64,000 nucleotides of DNA, from assembly GCA_963693305.1 (NCBI GenBank), contig OY855908.1, positions 21,625,493-21,689,492 of the forward strand, in the 5' to 3' direction. Made by a program: the position numbers and the translations under genes. Of this stretch, positions 46,801-59,400 are shown in pieces. Each line of letters opens with the position of its first letter. Position 1 is the stretch's first letter. This DNA is from Meandrina meandrites (Eukaryota; Cnidaria; Anthozoa; Scleractinia; Meandrinidae). The notes beneath the pieces are model-generated. The model was not told where the DNA came from. It saw nothing but the letters and a program-made list of their open reading frames with translations, and did no database searches.

Positions 46801-47396
46801 ACGAGAAAATGCATCCAAAACTATTCCACGAGTGCGGCTATGAGATACCCGTGCTCCTAAAAGTATACAAAGCTTTAGATCTTACAAAATGTAATGTACA
46901 AAAAAAACTTCAAGTTAGATTTAGATGACAAATCAATAGCTGCAGCCTGAACATATCTATTGAACAAACTAAAAGGGCAAGTTATGTGACCAGTCTTGGC
47001 CAATATAACAACATTTCCACTTCTACCGCCAATCGGTTAGCTCAGTTGGCAGAGTGCCGAACTTCCGTGCGGGAGGTCTCAGGTTCGAGCCCAGACCGGA
47101 CCAACACTCGGGGTCTTAAAGTAACTGAGGAGAATGTGCTGCCTTTGTAATGACATCTGCAAATGGTTAGACATTCTAGTCTTCTCAGATAAGGACGATA
47201 AACCGTAGGTCCTGTCTCCTGCATCTTCACGGTTATGGTCATGATCAGCAGGGGGCGTTAAAGAACCCACACACTTATCGCAAAGAGTAGGGCATGGAGT
47301 TCCTGGTGTTGTGGCCTGGTCTTGTTCTGAAATTACATTGGGGGCATCTGCAAAAAAATCCTCATTCATTGTAAACTGCTTAATTGCAGTCTGTCT

Positions 47397-47427
<31 letters not shown>

Positions 47428-50400
47428 GAGCATATCCTGTATGGAAATGCACTATATAAATACCGTAATTATTAATTATTATAATTATAAATATTAGTCT
47501 TGCTGTTAGGTATAAACAGCTCAAAATATTTACCGTCGCAAAACTTAACATTGCAACAGTGTAAACAAGCCAGTTCATCAAAGCGCAAAAAGCGTAAGCT
47601 GACACAAATAGTGGCAGTGCGTAAGTCAGACAAACTAGCGTTAACTGATGCATACTTCTGACATATATTAAGTATCATATCAGGAGTGACAGGCTTCATC
47701 TTAACTATCGGTCTAGAAAGACTTCTCTTAGCCGATTCTAGGATACCTTTAATAAGGTTAGACTCACAAGGAACAGAAAATCCGTACTGAAGATTGTGCA
47801 CCCAGCAAATAGCGCAAACAGCGGCTTCTAAAGTCGAATACAATGAATTACTTTGAAGTAAGGACTCTAAATAAGTAGCAACAAACAAATAATTAGATGG
47901 AAGAACACTAATTTCCTTATAACTTACAGCCCAACTGTAAACTTTCAAACGCTCTTGAATAGCGCTTTTAAAATTTTCTCAACATGTAAAAACAGCACCT
48001 CACACAGGAGCAAGAGTTCACAAATTTGGTTCTTACCAATGGATAAAATTAATAGTTTGGGAGCAGCAAATTATTAAGTTATGTAACATGGCAGCTCTTC
48101 TCTTTTTATATTTTAAAAGGAGCTGTTGTGTTAGAGGAGTTCACTTCCAAGAATTTGCAGAACACATTGGACAAACTGATGGCTGATTGCGATAGGAGAC
48201 AATCAATGGTCCAGGAACTGATCAGCTCTTCTCACAGAATTCAGTGAGTACCGCATGGTGCCTGAAAATGGTGATCTACTGTAGAATTGAAAAAAATGTT
48301 TTATTAATGAGACTAAATGGAATTTAGGCAAAGTCATCAAAACCAAGCCAATGCAGCAGATTCAACAATATTATGTGGGGGTTCCAGGGAGGTTTGCAGG
48401 GTCACTACCACATGTGCTTTACTTACATTGCCTTTCTCAGAAGCATTCGCAGTTTGCTAGATTGCAGTGTGTGCACATCAAGTGTTTACATCATTTTGTG
48501 TTACTTTTAATGCCACTGAAAGGGAACACATACAACAGTCTACCAGGTAAGTTCATCTTGTAACATGACTCCCAATCTGACAAACACACATTTGGACCTC
48601 CCACAAATCACTTCTGCCCCCTCCTGCCCTCCATCATCAATGCAATTTGCCCACTCCTGATTGCCATGGTGAATGCCAATCAGTCTGTGGTTTCATCCCT
48701 TCCGGCAATACCGCACACAAACACATCTTTGCCTGGTTCCAGTTTGTTAATGGCTACCTCCAGTGCACAATTACCAGCCTCCATGCAAGTTCCAAGGTGA
48801 CATGTAACATTGAAGAAAAAGCTAAAAAGATATAAGAGTACATGTACATGTGGGTAGAACAGAAAGCCAAACTGAAGACCGAACCCAGTTTATGATTTCC
48901 TTTTATTATTATAGGGGGGAGGGAGGCTCAAGTTGTTTTCCCCATGGGCAAGCTAGAATTCAAGTTTTTTTCCGAGCCCTGCAATCAGACATATGACATG
49001 ACTCTTGGAGTAGAAGGGTTAGAGCTCTTGATAAACTTTACTTGCTAATGTAAAAAAGAAAACATCACTTAGGAACCATTTTTAGGTGTGCATTGTTTGT
49101 TTGGTTGGCAGCTAAAACGAAATGGAATTTGCTGTCAGATAAGAGGAAATGACATCTCAAAGGGTTTAAAATCCAAAATTTCCAGAGGGAGCATTCCCCC
49201 AGACCCCTCTTGGGGGGAGCGAGCTATTAAGTAAATAAACCCCTTCAGGCTGCTAGTATAATCAAGGCTGACAGTTTGTCCGAAGCGGACAGGGCTGCAA
49301 GTAACAGCCGGTCAATGGACAATGTCCGGCCAAGATGATGATGGTTTCTCCCCTGTTCTTTGCTGAATTTCTCTTGGATAATCTGAGAGACACCAAGCTG
49401 GAACTTCAGGTTCTTTTTTGATGGTCAAATCGTTCTTGCATCCACCAACAAGTGGCTGAGGCAAAAATAGAGGATATATTTTTTCAAACTGTTGCAGACA
49501 TGCCTGTCTAAATAAATCGCTAAATTCACTGTTTTGCTTTTATTCTGATCAGTTCAATACACTGCTTTTGGTGACTTTCCTTGAATAAGATATTTTGTTG
49601 CAGTTACTTCACTTGGTGGTTTCCAGCTTACGGTACTTTGCGAAACGAAACGAAACGGTACTTTGCGAATGGTACTTTGCGAAACGGTACTATATTGAAT
49701 GGGGCAAATAAACATTGATTGCAAAACAGGTATAAGTCGACCCAGGTTTGCGTGACGGATAAATGTGATGCCTGACAGGAAATGAAGAGTCTTTTCTAAC
49801 ACAGATCTCTCAAACAGACACCTGGAAAACGAAACGCAGACCACTCGAATCCTTGCAAAGAATTTCAAATTTGTTATAAACACTTCTAGAAATACGCTTT
49901 AGTGACGTGATAGCAAAATAGTTTAATTGCATAATTCCACAATTAAAAGTATTATTATGCATTGTAGATCAATATGTTTCGCATTCTTTTAACAAAAGTA
50001 AAACACAGGAGTAAAACTTTGGGGCAAAAAAGAGTCATAGTATTGGGTCTAAAAAAGCGCCTGGGATTTGGAACAGGAGAGACCTTTCAAGCGAGCTCAA
50101 TAGAGTACTACAGGACTAAAGTCAGTAGAAATCAAGTCAACATGTACAAGAAATCGCCGCGTAAAACTCAAAGCAAAATACTCCCGGGCAGTTAGGAAGG
50201 ACTAATTCAAAGTATAAACAAAAGAGACAAATTGTACTTGATGAGTTCAATTAGATTTAGTAAACAGAAATCTTTACATTCTTTTAAAACAAAAGGGCCG
50301 GTGTAACATTAACAGCATTTGACCTTGTATCGTATATCGTATGTCACGCTACAAGATAACGCAACTTTGTAGAACAATCGTTCAGCTCAGAAGTTGTCAG

Positions 50401-53400
50401 CTAGTTTTATTTATGTTAATTTTTTGACAATTTTTCTGAAAATTGCTGAAGACCCCTTGTGAAACGTCTTGGCTTCTGCCTGCATTGCGTGCTGTTTATT
50501 TCCCGTGCTTTTCCTCAGTCACGCGAGACATTGCGTGATGATTTTTTGGCCAAATCAGGAAATTTAAGTCCCGCGAAATATGCCAACAAAAAACGCATAC
50601 ATTTCCCAGCTAAAATGCCGCACCGACTGTTCTATTCTATGCAGAGATCTGCGGAAGGATAACTTCCTGCTTAAATTAGAAAAGACTCTTCATTCCTGTC
50701 AGGCATCACATTTATCCGTCACACAAACCTGGGTCGACTTATACCTGTTAAATTGCCTTTTCGCCTAGCTCATAAAATTAAATGCGGACCTCGTACCGTA
50801 CCGACCTCGGACCCAATGACTTAAGCATAGCGGAGTAAAGCTGATAGCCAGTAGCGAAAAACTATGGCGAAAATAATGGCCGCGCGTGAAGTGTTTGTTT
50901 CTTATGTGAACTTGCAATAGTCTCGACTCCACATCGTCTCTCATCGTCTCTGCAAAGTACCATTTCGCAAAGTACCGTTTCGCAAAGTACTGTTTTGTTT
51001 CGTTTCGTTTCGCAAAGTACCGTAAGCCGTGGTTTCCCTCATTGCCATGGGATTTTTTCTTTCAAAGAAATTTTAATGGTGATTCAGTTTAGTGGTAATC
51101 TATAGAAAATAATTTCAGTCACAGCGTGAAGCAGTACATGTAAGTGATTTGAAATTGTCTGGCTTGATATATTTTTTAGTCAGTTCTGAATTGTATTGAC
51201 ACCAAAGGATGTTCTTGAGGTCCACAACAAGTGTTACAAAGGATTTCAGCATGTCTGCAACTAAAAAATATTTGTTACTGAATAACAAAATTAATTGTCT
51301 ATACTAGCAGTATTAAAAGAGCAGGAGCATCCTTCAAGTAAGACTTTTAAAATTTTTCATAATAAAGAGTCTCTTGATTCCAAGTTGAGCTCCACCATCC
51401 TAACCAGGCATTGGTGTCTGAGGTCCTTTTTGGGTCTTTCACAGGGCTTGCAGTTGGGTTTCAACCCTGGGATGTCTTTATGATCTGCAAAAAGAAACAA
51501 AGCTTCTGCCTACCAACACAGAAATTATTGATGCTTATTTGTAAAATGAATTTGCTTTAGGCCTGGTGGCAGGTCCTTTTCTCTCCCCTCCTATTCCCAA
51601 ATTACACATCAACGGTTTTTGTATACCAAAGAAAGGTCAACCATACAAATGACAACTAATTCTGGACATGTTGTCCCCTATTGGATACAGCGTTAATGAA
51701 GGAATCAACCCCAATGATTACCTTCTGCAATACATCCAAGTTGACTCTATCATCAAGATGGTGTACAAGTTTGGTTGAGGTGCTTTAATAACCAAGTTTG
51801 ATGTGGAGTCAGCATGCCACAACATTGCCGTTCACCCCAGTCATAGGTACCTTCTCTAGGAAGGAAATGGACATCAATGTATTATGTGGACTTAGCCCTC
51901 CCATTTGGTCTGAGGTCTGTGCCCTATATCTTCAACTCTGTAGCCAATTTTGTCAAGTGGATGCTTCTAAACAATTATCACATACCTGACCTTTTGCATT
52001 ATCTAGATGATACATCACAGCTGGCCCTCCCAATTCTCAATGTGGGTAAAATTTATCCAAATTACTTCCTCAGTTTGTGCTGTTCTAGGCACTGCACCAG
52101 TTGAAGAAAGTTGGTCCTACCACATGCATGGTTACCCTCCGGATTGAACTTGATTTGATTCCAGTTCATTGTTATCAATATTTTATTCTTGAAATACATA
52201 TTGAACAAATTACACTTACAAACTGATCGCTTTGCCATTGGGACTGATTGCTAATATCTATTTCAAATGTAAGGAGTGTAGGTCAACTCGGCATGTGACA
52301 TGCATAGCAAGTGTTTCCATCACATGGTGAATGGATAATTACCTTTGCTGAGGACAGTACCTATACCCCTGGTAATCGTTATATATCGGTCTGTACAAAA
52401 AAAAACTAAGGTAATAGAAATGTTGCCAGTTGTTATGTGACGTTGCCATAGTCCACTGAAAATTAGAAATCTTCCTATCCTCCTGAAGTTTTAATTTTGT
52501 CAGACATAAATTATAAAATTGCAAAGAAGGTGCAACATGGGAAACTATGATGCAAATAGAAAATGTCATCCCCGAGATATAAAAACCTCAACAGGAAATA
52601 AACAGATTATTTATTTGATATCATAAAATTGGGACCCTGTAAATATATCTGTCAAAAGACTGCAACATTGAATCATTAAAATGAGGTTGACAGGCCTGTG
52701 ACTCCTGCTGTGTTCCCATTTTGTTGTCCACAGCCTTTATAGTTTTGCTTTCAGAAGTATATGTGATAACCCCTAAAAATAAGGCACATTTTGCAGTTTT
52801 TAATGTTGTCTGTTCTCCTTTGACTAAGGCTTTTTTAATGCCTGGTGGGTGACAGCTAGCGCTGTTGAAGTGAGTGTCAGACAAGTGTACTTAAAGGTTT
52901 CAGTTGGTTTGAAATGTGTATGCACATCAGGAATGTTCTCATTCTCAAATCACTCGCAATCCTTTAGACTGTTGTATCCAGTAATGTTATTTCAATTTTG
53001 GAGACTTCAGCAGTAAACTTGATAGTAGGGCGATAAGAATTGGCTTTCTCAATGAAAAGCTGAATTTATTCTTTGTTTTTCCCATGAACAGAAGATATTG
53101 TTTATAAACTTTTTCCATACTAGTGGTTTCTTAGTGCTTTGCCTCCAGATCTCCTTTTCTATTTTTGCCATAAAAAATTGCATTTTATTTATTGGCAAAG
53201 GCTATGGCCATTTTAGGTGCCCATGACTGTTGTGTGTTTGGAGATGGTTTTTTCCATTTTATTTACAAGGAATTTTATTTGAGGATGAGGCTCAGCATTT
53301 CTCTAAGAAAATGTGTAGCTATGGAGGGTTTTTGTCATGAAAGGCTTCATTATGGACTTGACATACTAAAGTAATTCCTTCCTCCTGCAGGATGTTTGTG

Positions 53401-56400
53401 TAAAGGCTAGTGGCTTCCACGGGTTGCAGACACAATTTCACATCCTTTGTACTGAGATAAAGTAACTGCCAAATTTCTCTCGCACTTGGAAGACCTAATT
53501 TATGCAAAGAGGAGAGCTATTCTCTTCAGCTTAGTTTTGCAGACATGACTCTCGTCCAATGCTGAGTTTGTCTTCGGTTCCCATGGGTCTTCATTTTAGA
53601 TCATCAGTAGGTCTGCGTTTTAGACCAGTGGCTCTTTGTTTTAGACTAGTGGTCACATAGACACAGCCTTTGTTCAGGTTTAACATCATTCTGTCTGCAG
53701 CTGCTCTTTGATCGATTGTTAAAGATTGTTGCTCTCCAAAAGATTTTTGATGTCCATTTCTCTGCAGTCGAGTACCTTATTATTACTTATTTTCACAAGA
53801 CTTAATTTTTGCAATTTTCAAAATCTCACAAAATTAAAGACCCGTGAAAATTTAATGTTTCTATTGTATTTTTTCATGTTTTAAACTTAATTTTTGGCCG
53901 AAGCACGAAAATTAAGTCCTGTAAAATATGCCTGTTTCATTTTTGAGAAAATTAAGTTGCTGTAAAAATAAGTAACAATAAGGTTTCTTTACAATATTTC
54001 CTTTTTATTTTTGCGACAACAAACATTTAAGGTGATCCATACTTACTGACAATGTGTTTTTGATATCTGTCTAGTCACATAATGCATGTGAACATGCGTT
54101 GCTCATTTAGCTTTATTCATGGAGTATTTTGTTTTTTGGGACAAGCTTACGCGATGACTACAACACGAATCGCTTTGTGTAAATCAACCTATCACATCCC
54201 TATGACTGACATGCACGTGTGAAAATGGTCCTAAGTCGTGTAGTCCTGTCTTAATTAGCTCTTCTCCTGCGAGAAAGTCGTACCATGTAAATCGCCCTTT
54301 GCATACATTGAATGCCATTTTGAAATAAATGTTAGCCTGAGAGAGCAAATCTGTGCCCCTGTACTACCCCCCAAATATATGAACAACACAATAGGGTGGA
54401 ATGGAGCAAAATAATACATAGCAGGGGAGGCATAGGATAACACATTTAATCCAAATTTAATGCATGAATTAATTGTTTAACAGGAAATCAAGGGACAAAG
54501 AAAGCTCCATGACAACCAAATGCTATACTCCTATATATATTTTGCCTATTGAAAAATATAATTTATAGGACTTCATAAAAAGGAATTATGTATGGCCAGC
54601 ATGGACAGAAATCACAGCAACACCATTAGATTTTGGTCCCAGACTTGAGAATGGCCACCACAGACTCATTGTCACACAAAAACTAGATGCACCATGAAAC
54701 CCAATGAGAGCCCCACAGAGAGACTGCTATTGTACAGTTTGGAAAGAGTTTCTTGTATGCAGTTAATAATGAACTTTGTCTCTGACCAGGCACCACAGAA
54801 CCAGTCAGAATTAAAAGGTCCATAGCCCAATGAGCCAGCACCATCTGAGGAGACTTGGAAAGGGTTCATGTGGGCATACGGAAAACACTAAGACCATCCC
54901 AGGTCTGAAACATTTCCCACCTCCAGGTTAACTCCTGTCAGACTACACCAGCAGAAGGCACAGAGCAGGTTGAACATAGGGGAAAATAATGTCCTACCCT
55001 GTGGGGTGACCTTGCTAGTGTGATGGAGGTGACCAATCAGGAATGTCTACAGACAGGGAAGTCTGAAACTTATCAGAGTCAATAGGAAGTTGATCTTGGT
55101 CTGCTCTCCCTTGCAGTTTCTTGTGCCAAGACCCAGCCGGCTAAGAGAAGCAAAAAGGGATATGGGGATGAGAATGGGGGAGACGGTGCTGGAGGTTTTG
55201 AATGAAAATTGTATAGATCCAGATTCATTTATGACAGGTCACTAATAAGGCCTGAAACGTGTCGTCTTTCCTAAATGCTGAATCATACTCCAACTGTTCT
55301 AGACCAGGGAATAGTTGGGCCGTTTGAATACTGAGAAGCACGTATTTGATCAGGGGTGAACTACGCACATGAAGGTCTGCAAAATGGTGAAGTTAAAATG
55401 TCCTTAATAACCAGTTGCCAGCATGAAGAGAAGGATACCAAGAGTTATGTAAACCACTGTAGCAAATATTGATAAAGTTTGCTATGGCTGTTTGTTTACC
55501 TGTTTAAACATACAACACCAACACAGTACAACAGTTTCTTTAGGAACTAATAATAACTTTAAAGTAGATTCTTACATGGGCTTCATCTATCCTTAGGAGA
55601 GATGCTGATGAAGAAAGAGACAGAGTCTATCGTTTTGAAATGGAGGTGCGTTTATGGTAAACAAGTGACATATAATATTAATTGTGTGTCACATTTTCAC
55701 ACATCTTTTGGAGTGCAAAATAGAACATGAACTGTGGCCAACTTGGTGCGAAGGTGCAATTGTCACTGTCAGCAATAGTCTACTAGGTTGTCCTCTAATT
55801 CACTTATGTGTAAACTTCAATGGTTGATTAATTTACTGTTATTCTTGTGGAGAGGGGTGGGAGAACCTGTACGTGCAAGAGGTTACGTTGTATTCTAAAA
55901 TTCATTTTTAGATCAAACTAGTTTGACTTATAATATTATAACATTAAAAAAACGTAACTTTATTCATGTGCCTATGTGTTTAGCCCTTATGGACTAATTG
56001 GGGACACCAATCCTTAATGACTATTAATTCTTAAAAATTATAATTTGCATAAGATACTTTGAAAAATAGTCCTTACTAAGAAATACAACGCATGAGTAGC
56101 TTGCATTGAGTAGAGGCATTGGGCAGTGCAAGACCATTCTTTACTTTGTACATGAGCATGGCTGTGTCTTGTAGACACCTATTGTACAGCATAGACAAAT
56201 TTACACGTCCTAAAAGTTTTTCGTACGTCTCAGAGTGGGATCTGTAATAAAATTATTGCTCTTATTAATGCTCGTTCCTGGATTCACTTGAGCTTCCATT
56301 TTGTCTGATGCCTTGCAGAAATTCCATATTTAGTGGCAGTATGTTAGGTGAGGCAACATAAATGTCTTATACAGTAATAGTTTGGCCGTGCAAGGTATTA

Positions 56401-59400
56401 AATTGCATAGGCAAGAAAGAGTCCGATTTCCTGACTGGCCCTGCATAACTCACAGATATGCTTGGTGAAATCTAGATTTTCGTTGATGTGTACTCCTAGT
56501 AGTTTGATTTGTGTTGCTTTTGGAATTTCTATGTCGTTAATTTTGAGGGCTGTGTAACTGTAGTCCTTATCAAGCTTCCTTGGGTTGATATTTAGTGACT
56601 GGAATTTGTCTGCATGTAATTGTAAGACGTTCTTTGCCAGGGCTTGCTTACCATGGGTTTTCAAACTACTTCCAACTTTTTCGTGGTCTTTTCACTTTAC
56701 ATACATTTGGTGATCATCTGCGTACATAGTTAAGTTTGCATCCTTAACATGCGATGGATGATCCTTGAGGACATTCATGTTTTATCTTTAGCTAGTCACT
56801 CGTGACTTGGCCCATGTTCTAACTTGTTTTTTTTTTCCTTTGTCTAAGGGCTTTGAAAATATTAAATCTGGAGCAAAGCAAATTATTGAAATCATATTGG
56901 CCTACCAGTAAAATTCATTTTAAATTACAACATCAGCATGTACATTACTTCTATTTGTATATGTTAGTAACTGTAAACAGTTGTTTTGCAGGGTAGAGCG
57001 CCAGCAAGCATTAATCGTCTTATTAATGTCAGAAGGAGTAATTACAACCTGTGGGGTGTAAATGTCTTGTCCCTACATAAGGTGAATAGCACTAAATACG
57101 TCCTAAAGCATTTTAGTTATTATGCCGCAAAACATTGGAACATACTTCCTAGAACATACCGGTACGCAGCTTAGCTGGAACTAAGAACTTAATCTGGTAA
57201 GTTCAAGGTTTAACGTTTTTAATTGTAAGTTTAATTTACAGGCTTTTTTACTGTGAGGTCAGTCAATTAAGGACGTTTTAATTTTTATATTTTTTGATCA
57301 AAGTTATAGTATTATTTGTATTTTAGTTAGCATTTTTAGGACTGTTTTTGTGTATGCAAAACAGGAGTTATGGGATGAAAGGGGAGTTGAAGCAGTGGAT
57401 CCTTCCTTCCTTCCTTCCTTCACTGGTCGATCAGATGTAGACAAAAGGCATTGACAGATGGTTGGCAGACCTAACGCAACTCTCAGTTGGACATTACAGT
57501 TTATAAAGACCCATGACAAACCGCTGTACTTTGCGTGCTTATGTTTTTGTTTTGACCAAGTACTTGGCTAAATGTGATAATAATTTGAAAATTATTTTGT
57601 CTTAAATCAGGTGTATGTTGTTTCTGCCCCATAGAAAAACCAACAGAATTGTCTTAAGTTTGCATGTGACAGTCAAAGCAAATTGAAAGCGAAGTTTGTG
57701 TAATCGCTAGCTGACAGAAGATTATCAGTGTCACACTGTGCGCCACAAAGATCAAAGACAACACAGCAGATTTCAAATACATTTTATGCAACGCTTAATT
57801 TTTACAACAATCGAAGAAGGCAAGATCAAACTTATCATGCTCATAGATATTGCTTAGGGATTACCATTACCATTTACATATTATAACGGCCGGCAGCCTC
57901 CATAAGCTATTCGAGCAATCAAGCAAAACAACAGATGCGCAGATCGATAAAAACGGTCGATGTTTTCAAACATGCATAGAAAAATACAGAGAAGAAAACA
58001 ACTTTCCGCCAAAGTTATACAGATGTACATGCAATCGAATTCCACCAAAAAGTCATTCCACATGCCATCAAGTTCACCACAAAATCAGACCCTGCAGTTC
58101 AAAATTGCAATCATCGGCAAAGAAAACACTGCAACAACATCAATATAGTTAGCCCTACAAGTGTTGTACAACTCAGCAAAGCCATTGGGAGCTGCGCTCA
58201 AAAAGCCAAGGTTCTTGTTGAGACTGCAGAGTTTAGGATGAACCATCTTCCTCTTATGATGATATCAACCTGGCCAACTGTACTGGCTGAAGAATAGACT
58301 TTTTTACATCGCAGACAGTTTAACCTACGTAAGCCTTGTTCTGGTGTCCCACAGGCTTGTGGTTGGACAAATTATTGTGAAAGATCTATTTTAAGCGAGA
58401 ATGCAAAAGGGGTTTGCATAATCACTAATTCTGTCTCAATGATTCACCTCAATGGCACGTTACATACCAACTAATAGGAAACATGTTGCCTTGGTTACAT
58501 GTTTCCCATTTCATCAAATTCTTATATCACACAAACATGTATAAAATGGAGGAATCAACAAGAGATGAGAGATGGATTGCAATCAAACTGAAATGAAGGA
58601 AAGTATCATTGATGGATGCAGATATCATCAAAGGTTTTAAAAGTGGTCAATGTTCTGATCAATTTACAGAGGAAACCATTATAATTATTTTTTACAACTG
58701 CTTGGAACTGTCGCACACAAACCTAGGCTTGGACATCTTAGAAAATGTCCACGTTGCACAGATGACGTTTTCTGTATTTGAACAGTAGCCATTTGGAAAT
58801 GGTCTTGAAAACTTTCGTCGCTAAGATTTCTGCCCAGTTTACTTTGTTTCACCCCAACTAACTGCCTCCGGGTCTCCAAGGATGGCACAGCTATTAAGGT
58901 TGTGTTCAATTGACCTTATTCTGGAATGGGAATAAAATGGAATGTCTGTTTGATTGAGTCTCTATTGCGATTCCGGAATATGCAGAATGTATTCCAAGCA
59001 TTCTGCTCCAGGTAGCAGAATGCTTGGAATAATCTGGAATAATGATATCATATCCTCTTCACGTAGTAACATCTGCACAACAACTGAAAAAGAATGGCGG
59101 CCGCTAGGGGTGCAAAACAAAGTCAACAAAACGAGTTTCTCATAAAGAAAGGTTATATTGTTAGAGTCATGAAGAAACTCTTCTGCTCATCTCTTTATAT
59201 CAGGAGATGACAGACCATTTCCAAAATGTGAAAAAAGAAAAACAAGTGGGCTGTAAGAATCCAACACAAGAGCCAGGGGAATGGAAAATCACCATGGTCT
59301 GACCAGTGTGAGGGCAAGTGGAAAGTCCTCACAATGGCCTTCTGTAAATGCAAAGATCATAACAACAAGAGTGGAAATGACAGGAGAGAGTGCTGTCAAA

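Larger units (their letters stand above)
41746..48119 (+). other. CEP70 intron 4 (6.4 kb)
   Basis: GTTAGT...TTTTAAAAG. Contains Tigger-like pieces, MITEs at 43179, 44333 and 45747, a direct repeat pair and a minus-strand tyrosine recombinase pseudogene split by a SINE. 41746-42720, 43341-44330 and 44605-45637 show nothing recognised. Confidence 0.65.
48244..55596 (+). other. CEP70 intron 5 (7.4 kb)
   Basis: GTGAGT...TATCCTTAG. Contains the dispersed-repeat copy B (48304-48430), a hAT-end fragment (TTTTTTTCCGAGCCCTG, 48964-48981), the MULE-like element, DIRS-like and Penelope-like pieces and a MITE. 48431-49610 and 53985-54585 otherwise show nothing. Confidence 0.65.
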
